This document shows positions 56,293 to 64,000 of a stretch of 64,000 bases of DNA, in pieces; within the stretch, counting starts at the first letter, position 1, and every line of letters begins with the position of its first letter. The position numbers were made by a program, and so were the translations under genes. The stretch covers positions 177,630,001 through 177,694,000 of the forward strand of contig JBITNC010000001.1 of assembly GCA_050084985.1 (NCBI GenBank), written 5' to 3'. A model generated the notes under the pieces. That model made no database searches. It was not told where the DNA came from and worked only from the letters and a program-made list of their open reading frames with translations. Source of the stretch: Nageia nagi. Lineage: Eukaryota; Pinophyta.

Positions 56293-58733
56293 GGTTGGTG
56301 TGTAAGCTATTCTCTAACATCTTGGTGATCCTTCTTCATTCCTCATTCTACACTTCATTGTTGAGGTAAAACTAAGAGAAGGTATAAAATCCTTCCTTCT
56401 TGATTATTGTTGGAGTATTGCATATTGCTACTAACATACTATGTTTATGTGTTAGTTGCCTTTTTTTGAGCAAAATATGTCTAACAAATTGCAATTTTTT
56501 TTACTAAACCCCTATGTTACTTGTAATTTTTCTAATTGCTACATTTTTTTTTAAAAAAAAGGGGGTTATTATATACATTTTTTAATGTTTTCATACTATT
56601 ATTTTTCTAAAAATATTACAAAGGGTTAGTATACAAAATAATTTTTACAATTTGCTTCAAATAATTTTGATAAATAATTTTTTAAAAGAATGTTAGTAAG
56701 CTTTATTTACAAATTATTGTACATCTTACAATATATTAAATAAAAAGGGGGGAGCTTTATGATCCAATATCTACCTTTAATTCTTTTTCAGTATTTTTAA
56801 ATGTTTATTTACACAAAGAGAAGGGGCATCCATTTTGGACTATATTCCTTTAGCATGGGCTTTGTGGTTGTTCCAACCCTCCTCTCATCTGCTAGTTCTC
56901 TTCATAAATGGTCTCCTCCTTGCTTGATAGTAGTGCATTTCCTCTGCCTATTCCTCTATTCCTCTGCCCCTCCTTCTTGTAGACTTATTGTCTTCTTTTT
57001 TTTAAAAAAAATAAACCTATGCCCCTCCTTTTTTTCATTTGGATAGTATCTTTTAATCCTCTTTTTTTTATTGGTTGCACATTTTAAAAATCTAGGGGAG
57101 CCATCATTAATGCACCTAAACATATTTATTTTCTTTCCAAGAAGATACTCCAAATTTGAAGCATCCTATCTTGCCCATTATCGATTTCTCTTAAATTGCA
57201 TTCGAATGTGTAGAGGATCAAATATGTTGAGTAAAAAATTATCTTTCATCTTAAATTCTTACCAGTAGAAGGTAATCATATCTTTGCTATCATTCCTTGT
57301 CCTTAAAAGGGAGAAAAATATTTAATTTGAAAATTGCATAGAAATTTTTTGGCAACCTTCAAATTGCTTATTTAAAAAAAAGGGTAATTCTTAGCATGAC
57401 ATTTTTGATAAGAATTATTTTAAGGAAAACCTTTTTAGGATCATGTTACTTTTTAAGTAAAAGAGGGGGAATTTTTATAATTCCTTACTTAAATTTTTTA
57501 GATCCTAAAATTGTATAGATTTTAAGTGAGTATGCAAAGTTAACTTATGCAAAAATGGACTTATGAAGATGATGCATGTTTATCTTTGATTCAAGCATGC
57601 TAAGGATTTATCATTTTGCAAAGTTAATAAATGAACTTATGCAAATTAATAGTAATGATGCATGCTTATTACTTCATTTTTAAGTTAAATGATGCATGAT
57701 TCTTACTTATTTTTTTTAAGTTAATTGATGCATTCTTACTTAAATTTTTTAAAGCTATGTGAATAATGCATTTTTTTTGCTTAATGATTAAAGCTTAATT
57801 TTTTAATGCATACTCAAAAACTTAAATTTTTTAAGTTAATGCTTAGGACTTAAAATTTTTAAGATGTATACTTATGACTTAAGAATGCAAGTTGGGTATT
57901 TATCCTTATGCAAAGTATGGAATGGACTTATGCAAGATAAGTGATGATGTAAATATGTCTTTTAGGGGTCAGTAAACAAAACCCATTGGACTCTTAAGGT
58001 TTCAAGTTATTGAATGGATGATATTTTACTTATGCTCTTTTATTTCATATTTTACAATTTGATTTATTGCTTATGCAAACAAAAATGCAAACATTGATAT
58101 GAGCAACCCCTAAAATGAACACATTTGCATGTACATTTTGCAACATGACTTGTTTGGGGAGCCATGAGGTGAGGATAGGTGGACTAGAGCCTTTAAGTAT
58201 GACTATCCAAGTGGTGAAAAGTCCATACTTCTTAATTGCCCCTAAATTCTCTATTGGTATGGACATAATTCTATTAGGTGGATAGGTATTTGTGTAGTGA
58301 TACCACATATCTGCACATCCATTTTAGGATTATCTTGATAACCTAGGAGGATAACTGAAACCTAATCAAAATTAATAATTTGGTCGATCTAATAATCATC
58401 ATAACCTTGGAAAATAGCTAGTACTTCTCCTTATGAGAATATATTGCTGCCCAAGGAAAACTAGTTGAGGATTGGTAATACTTAGGCTCCTCTTATGTGG
58501 GCATCTAGGTGAAGGCCTAATTTTAGATAAGAAAACAAGCTTCAATAATGTCATTTTACATCTACAATTATTGAGATGAGAAATGTATTTGGGTACATGG
58601 GTTATTATTTGAATTGTAAAATATTTGCACTTATGAATCAAAGCAAGCATGTCTTTAGTGTTAAATGTAACATGTATTATTTACTTAGTTTATTGAAAAC
58701 ACATGCTTATTATTTCACATTTATGTGTAGCAA
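56293..58733 (+). other. P5 leader
   Basis: About 2.4 kb without coding signal, homologous to the P3 leader. It includes a C/T-rich block (56.83-57.00 kb), a region rich in ATGCATG and CTTATG (57.5-57.95 kb) and the conserved GACTTGTTTGGGGAGCCATG block near 58147. The last bases GTGTAGCAA precede the gag ATG as in P3. Confidence 0.8.
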
Positions 58734-59741
58734 ATGGAAGAATCCTTTTTACCCAAACACATTCTTGATGGTTCCAACTATGGGATTTGGAAACCTTGAA
58801 TGAAAATTGAATTGCAAGTAAAGAAGCTTTGGCAAATAATGAATGAGAACCTTGTACCTTCTACAAATGAGAAGGCACTTAAGGCTTACAACATAAAGAA
58901 TGAGTTGGCAACCTCCATGATTTACCATGCAGTTTTAGATGATATGCTCCTAATGATTTTCTCTTCAACCTTAGCAAAAAAAGCATGGGATAAGCTTAAA
59001 TAAATCTACCTTGGTTCAAACTTTTCAAGAAGGTTTACCATTCTCTAAAAGTTTCTTCAATCTCATCAAGGGGAAGATGAAAATGTGGCTATCTACTTAA
59101 ACAAAATCATTGACCTAAGGAACCAACTTGTTGCTTATGGGTGCAATTGGATCAATGATGAGTTCATGGTCTTCATCATTCTTCAAAACCTCTCTCCAAA
59201 GTTTGAAAACTTTGTAACAATTATGGAAACAAGGTTTGATGATGAAGAAGAAGTCATCTCCCTTGAGAACTTATCTAGGCACCTATTGAAGCATGAGGAA
59301 ACCCTTAACAATAAGGTGTTGATTTCTACTCATAAAAATAATAACGTTACCCTTGGTGCAACAAAAAATTCTTTCAAGAAAAAGTTTAATCATCAAAATA
59401 AATCTTATCTTTCTTCCTCCAAAAGGTTTGAGAAAAGAGGTAATGGCTACAATAGCAACAAGAACAACAATCACAATAGCAAGAATAATAGCAACAACAA
59501 ATATTTCAAGCAAAGAGATGGAAAAGGCAAAGTAAATACTTCTTATCCTAAGAAAAACTTTGATGGTAATTGTAACTATTATGGCATTCAAGGTCACAAA
59601 GAAATTTATTGCTACAAAAAGAAAAGAGAGGAAAAGAACAAAGAAAATAGAAATGTAAAGAACTATAAAGAAAAAATAAATACTTATGCTGGTTTTGCTG
59701 TGGCACTCTACTCCATGTATCGTACTTTTTTATCTAAATAG
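58734..59741 (+). pseudogene. P5 gag
   Basis: ATG 58734: MEESFLPKHILDGSNYGIWK, stop, then 58800-59003 open (KKLWQIMNENLVPSTNEKAL) and 59085-59741 open for 218 codons: DENVAIYLNKIIDLRNQLVA (first part), LENLSRHLLKHEETLNN, an N/K/S-rich basic linker, zinc knuckle NYYGIQGHKEIYC (second Cys changed to Tyr), ending LYSMYRTFLSK. Three stops separate the blocks. Copia gag of the family shared with P3. Confidence 0.87.
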
Positions 59742-61080
59742 ATTGTTGACTCTGGTTGAACTAATCACCTATGCTTTGAAAAGAAAAAGTTTAAGAACTT
59801 TCATAAGTATAATAAGGATGAAGTTGTGATAGGTGATAATTCTACCCTTGAATTCTAAGGAATTGGGTGTGTGCTAATTCATAAAAAGGTTCTTGAAAAT
59901 GTTCTCTATGTTCCTAAGTTAAGGATGAACCTTCTCTCTATAATTGAAGTTGCTAGAAAAGAATACTCTTTTGAGTTTGACTCTTAATACTACTGCATTA
60001 AGAAAGTACTTTCCACTTTGGTTAAAGGATCTATAAAATATAACCTCTACATTATGGATCAAGTTCCATCAAAGATATGTCTTTCTTCTAGTGTGTGTTG
60101 TAAAAGCAATATTTTGCATCATATTTTAGAACACCTTAATCATAAGAGTATTCAAGTCATGAAAGACCAAGAACTTGTGAAAGGTTTACCTTCAATTTCT
60201 CTTTCATTTGGTCCATGCAAGAAGTGCATTCTTAGTAAAATACATAAACAAAAGTTTGAAAAAGATAAAGCAACAAGAGCATCTCAACTTCTTCAACTTG
60301 TGCATTCAAATTTGATGGTTCCATTTCAAACTAAGTTGCTGGAAGGAGCATCTTATGTCTTGACCTTCATTTATGACTTTGGTATGATGACCTTTAGGTA
60401 TCTACTTGAGCACAAGAATCAAACTTTTAAAAATTTTAAGGTTTTTAAGGCCTTTGTTGAGAATTAATCTAACCTTAAAATTAAGATGTTGAGATCAGAT
60501 AATGAGGGAGAATATAATAGTAATGTGTTTAATGACTATTATGTTATGTATGGAATCAAGAGGTAGTTTACAATTCCATACATTCCTCACCAAAATAGTG
60601 TTACCAAAAGGAAAAATAAAATAATTATAGAGATGGCTAGATGCATGTTAGGTAATCTTCCTAAATTTTTATGGGATGAAGCTATGAGCATTAATATTTA
60701 CACCTTGAATAGGTGTCCCACAAAAGCCATTTAGAGTAAAACTCCTTTTGAGGTATGGTCAAGAAGAAAACCTAACATTTTGCACCTTAGGATGTTTGGT
60801 TGAGAAGCATTCTCCTACATTATTTTTGATAAAAGAAAGAAGTTGGACAAAAGAGCTAAAAATGCATCTTTATGGGTTATGATAGTCAGCATAGAGGATA
60901 CAAGCTCTACTCTCCAACCTATAAAATAGTGTTCATTTCAAGGGATGTAAAGTTCAATGAACTTCCTAAATAATCTGATTCTAATGAGGATGTTAATGAT
61001 TTAGAGGACTTTGTAGTTGCTCCTAGCTAGTTGGATATTGATATAAACAAGTCACCACAAGAACAAAATTCTCCAACATA
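59742..61080 (+). pseudogene. P5 protease and integrase
   Basis: Protease IVDSG (active-site D-S-G kept, next codon a stop) and VVIGDNSTLEF. 60018-60467 is open: HHILEHLNHKSIQVMKDQEL, GPCKKCILSKIHKQKF (zinc finger HHCC), LVHSNLMVPFQTK, LTFIYDFGMMTF. Further on LRSDNEGEYNS, YIPHQNSVTKRKNK and LNRCPTKAI. Of the D-D-E triad the first D is N (HSNL), the second is kept (RSDN) and E is K (TKRKNK); both changes are G to A. Confidence 0.85.
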
Positions 61081-61189
61081 AAGGGTAACAAGGAGCATGA
61101 CCTTGAACAAATTATTAATTTACAAGATCAACAACAAGCATGATCCCTCAACTTTCAAATAAGCTTCTAAGCACAAGTGCTAGATAGAA

Positions 61190-62090
61190 GACATGAAAGT
61201 CAAGTATGAGGTGCTTATGAAAAATAAAACTTGGGACTTAGTTCCTTATCCCAATGAAAAGAATATTATTGGTAATAAGTGGATCTACAAGATCAAGTTC
61301 AATTTAGTAGGAGATATTAAGAAATACAAGGCAAGGTTAGAAGCTAAAGGTTTTGCTCAAAAATACAATGTAGATTATGAGGAAACCTTTGCTCCTATGG
61401 CAAAGATGCCTACTATAAGAGTTATCCTTGCTCTTTCTATAACTCAAGGATGAAAAGCTTTTCAACTTTATGTCAAGAGTGAATTTATCAAGGGTGAATT
61501 AGATGTGGAAATCTTAATGAATCAACTATAAGGGCTTATTATGGAAGGTAAAGAGTCCTTTGTGTGCAAGCTAAAGAAGTCATTATATGGACTTAAGCAA
61601 GCACCTTGAGCCTGGTATAGAAAGATTTCAAGGTACTTCATAAACATTAGATTCTCCAAGTGTTTTTCTAACTCCAATATATATGTGCTCAAATAAGGAA
61701 AAGACATGGTATTGATTCTCCTTTATATGGATGATATTATGATTACTAAGAATAATGATGAAAGCATTCAAGAGCGCATATCAAAACTTAAGGCAATGTT
61801 TGAAATGATTGATCTTAATCTCTTGCACTACTATCTTAGAATTCAAGTGTATTAATACAAATATTATACTTACCTCAATCAATCTAAGTATATATCAGAC
61901 ATCTTGTAGAAGTTTGGAATGGAAGAGTGTAGATATGTTGTAATCCTAGTCTCTTCTAGAATCGCTATTTCTCTAAACTCCAACTCTCAGTTAGTTTATT
62001 CTATAGCTTATAGGTAATTAATTGGTAATATTTTCTATTTAACTATATCCAGGAAAAATATTACATTTGCAATGAATCTAATGGCATGAT
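61190..62090 (+). pseudogene. P5 reverse transcriptase
   Basis: 61193-61453 is open: NKTWDLVPYPNEKNIIGNKW, YKARLEAKGFAQKYNVDYEE. Then [28 protein letters not shown] with YMDD at about 61717, FEMIDLNLLHYYL and YLNQSKYISDIL. Copia RT with about eight stops. Confidence 0.87.
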
Positions 62091-62689
62091 TCATGCAAAA
62101 ACCTTACATTGAGCATCTTAATCCTATTAAGCAAATCTTAAGGTATGTTGTAGAGACTAAGGATATTGCTCTCAAGTATTCCATGTTATCCTCATTTGTT
62201 CTCTTTGGATTCTTGAATTTTGACTATGGGGGAGATAGAGATAATAGAAAATTAACCTCTATGTATGTGTTTAGCATTGGTTTAGGTGCTATCTCTTGGG
62301 CTTCCAAGAAGCAACATACTATTTCTCTTTCCACCATAGAAGTAGAATATCATGCCATATTTGTTGTAGCCCAAGAAGCCATTTGCCTAAGGCATATTTT
62401 GAAAGAAATTAGGTATGAGCAAGGTGTCTTATCTTTGATCTCTTTAGACAATTAGTTGGCTATTTCTTTAGCTAAGAATCCAATGTTCCATCAAAGAATA
62501 AAATATGTAGAAATCCATACCCATTTTATCAAAGAGAAGGTTCTTGATGGCATCATACACTTGGAGTATTGTCCATCCACCTTGAACTCTACTAATTTGT
62601 TCACCAAGCCCCTCTTAGAAGCTCAATTTTGTAAGCTTAAAGATGCTATCAAGTTGGTGAAGTTGCCCTCAAGGGGGAGTGAAGTTTGA
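62091..62689 (+). pseudogene. P5 RNase H
   Basis: 62093-62455 is open for 120 codons: NPIKQILRYVVETKDIALKY, FDYGGDRDNRKLTSMYVFSI, GAISWASKKQHTISLSTIEV and EYHAIFVVAQEA. After one stop it continues NPMFHQRIKYVEIHTHFIKE and TNLFTKPLLEAQF to 62689. The least damaged domain in this element. Confidence 0.87.
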
Positions 62690-62779
62690 ATTCTTATGTT
62701 GAATTCATATTTGTGATGATAACTTCACCCCTAGGAGGATTTGGTAAGTTCACTTTATGTGAGGAATTTGTTGTACAAA

Positions 62780-62995
62780 TTGGCCAATCTTACATTATTC
62801 AATTATCCATGTGTGAGGAACACTTATTTGTATTTTCGCACTATTCAATTATCCATATGTGAGGAACTTGTATGTGCATACTCTTTTTTTAGTCAATCTA
62901 GCACTATTCAATTATCCATGTGTGAGAAACTCTTATGTGTCTTTTGGCACTATTCAGTTATCCATATGTGAGGAACTTGTATGTGCATGCTCTAT
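62780..62995 (+). repeat. Four imperfect repeats in the P5 3' UTR
   Basis: Units centred on TATTCAATTATCCATGTGTG AGGAAC (starting near 62794, 62842, 62905 and 62952), 48-63 bp apart. P1 has a related pair at about 16892-17010. Confidence 0.85.
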
Positions 62996-63450
62996 TTTGT
63001 AATGATAATCAACACATATTTTATATATAGTAGGTGACTATAAGTTTTTGGCATGGCATCTTCATGATGACTTATAGTGCACCATTGATCAATTCATGAT
63101 GGCATTTGTGTGATTCATCTATCCTTGTTGATATGAATGTGATACATCTAACTAATATTATTATTTGAGCTACTTATGACTTGTATATTCCTTTGAGATT
63201 ATAGGTTACTTACCTCAGGTATGTAGGCTCTTGGAGACTCTTTATGATTTCCAGTTGGATGACTACTTCATGTACATTGAAATTGTTTATGGTTAATGAT
63301 TTTAATTGGTAAAGTAGTGAGTCTCAAAATAGATCTTTCTTACTTCAAAAATATGTAAAAAATTCTCATCTCCATTGTATATATTTGGAGGAGAACTCTC
63401 TTACTTTCTCTTATTCTTCTCTCATACTCACTCTATTCCAATATTGCATT

Positions 63451-63459
63451 AAAGGGGAG
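63451..63459 (+). promoter_or_regulatory. P5 polypurine tract
   Basis: AAAGGGGAG directly before the 3' LTR TGTTGG. Confidence 0.88.
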
Positions 63460-63953
63460 TGTTGGAATGTATAATGCATTAATGTAAAGGTTTGTATTAA
63501 ATTTTCTATGTAAATTCACTAATAATTAAGGGTATCATTTGATACCTTAAGTATTTAAGTGAATATTATAATGTAACTTTTCCTACACTCCATGTCATGA
63601 GCATGCCCCTTGGGTAAAAGGATGTGCATGTCATGCTTTTGTATAATGGATAAAAGGGTGATTTAAAGAGGGATTTTGGCCTATAAATAGAAGGCTTCCT
63701 CTTTATGATTACACACCAATTATGGATTAAAGTTATGCTATAGGATAGGAGTGTAGGATTTGAGATTAGAAGGATTGTAAGAGAGTTGTATTTATGATTG
63801 AAGTAAAGATCTAGTTAGTAGTTGTACTCCTAGTTGGAGGAACCACTTACATCTTGTGTTGTGAGATTACTTTGTGAGTTTATTAGATGTAATTTTGAGC
63901 TTTCATGAGATATTGGTTGATTAGGAATTATCTTATTAGTGTTAGTTCCTTTA
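63460..63953 (+). repeat. P5 3' LTR
   Basis: TGTTGGAATGTATAATGCAT to GTTCCTTTA (terminal CA decayed to TA), TATA box at 63682-63690. Followed by the GGTAG duplication. Confidence 0.92.
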
Positions 63954-64000
63954 GGTAGAAAGGAAAAATAGAACAATGCAAGACATGGCCAAAACTATGT
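63954..64000 (+). pseudogene. P4 integrase, right part
   Basis: Continues the P4 integrase after the P5 insertion: the bases after GGTAG encode (E)RKNRTMQDMAKTM, the conserved VERKNRTxQEMAR motif with the catalytic glutamate kept. Runs off the window. Confidence 0.85.

Larger units (their letters stand above)
55777..63953 (+). mobile_element. Full-length copia element P5
   Basis: LTRs 55777-56278 and 63460-63953, primer site 56281-56292, polypurine tract AAAGGGGAG 63451-63459, and a perfect 5-bp target duplication GGTAG (55772-55776 and 63954-63958). Internal order leader, gag, PR, INT, RT, RNase H, 3' UTR. Removing it restores the P4 integrase frame. All coding parts carry stops, so it is dead but structurally complete. 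Confidence 0.95.
50811..64000 (+). mobile_element. Sirevirus-like copia element P4, host of P5, runs off the window
   Basis: LTR (see separate entry), primer site 52864, gag from 52912 with a very long C-terminal region, protease and integrase to 55776, interrupted by P5, resuming at 63954-64000. RT, RNase H and 3' LTR are beyond the window. Gag motifs and a large charged, coiled gag tail resemble the Sirevirus group; this assignment is moderate. Confidence 0.75.

Noticed and set aside
1-64000. Endogenous pararetrovirus (caulimovirid) sequences
   Set aside because: The RT segments all fall within LTR-retroelement or LINE contexts with matching gag or integrase; no movement or coat protein motif seen.

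Overview
This window is gene-poor, strongly AT-rich plant nuclear DNA made almost entirely of nested, decayed LTR retrotransposons. The gypsy, copia, LINE, plant-mobile-domain (PMD) and PPR protein signatures are typical of land plants. The depth of nesting, the age of the elements and the near absence of genes suggest a large repeat-rich genome, possibly a gymnosperm (inference; nothing here fixes the species). No intact host gene, rRNA, tRNA gene or CRISPR array was found. Nearly all coding remnants carry many in-frame stops, and most of the stops I checked fit C-to-T (or G-to-A) decay of methylated DNA.

Layout. (1) 1-15548, plus strand: a Tat-clade Ty3/gypsy element (G2) with gag end, protease, RT, RNase H, archaeal-type RNase H (aRNH) and integrase remnants. 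It is broken by an LTR fragment near 1.6-2.0 kb, an unassigned stretch at 2.9-7.3 kb, and a non-autonomous copia element C (8971-13990) lying inside the aRNH domain. C holds a nearly perfect 3 x 765 bp tandem array carrying the LTR 3' part, primer site and gag start. (2) 15549-18394: a 5'-truncated copia tail (P1, plus) abutting TA microsatellites and a truncated 5' LTR plus leader (A, minus). (3) 18913-38537, minus strand: copia element M1 (Tork-like), split by copia B (21685-28648) in its integrase and by gypsy element G1 (30141-38247) in its gag. Target-site duplications and the interrupted reading frame both fit. (4) 40374-46482, plus: copia P3, lacking its 3' end. (5) 46.5-50.8 kb: a minus-strand PPR pseudogene, an M1-type LTR with primer site, a LINE RT fragment and another LTR. 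(6) 50.8-64 kb, plus: a Sirevirus-like copia P4 whose integrase is interrupted by a complete copia P5 (55777-63953, perfect 5-bp duplication GGTAG); P4 resumes in frame at the window end.

The most unusual object is G1. It has two clear LTRs, a polypurine tract and gag on the minus strand, no recognisable pol, and a multi-exon PMD-type gene remnant on the opposite strand between gag and the 3' LTR. P1, B, A, P3 and P5 are members of one copia family (shared leader, LTR or pol features). Within it B has lost gag and protease and carries a 46-bp minisatellite there, and P1 and B share a duplicated RNase H tail.
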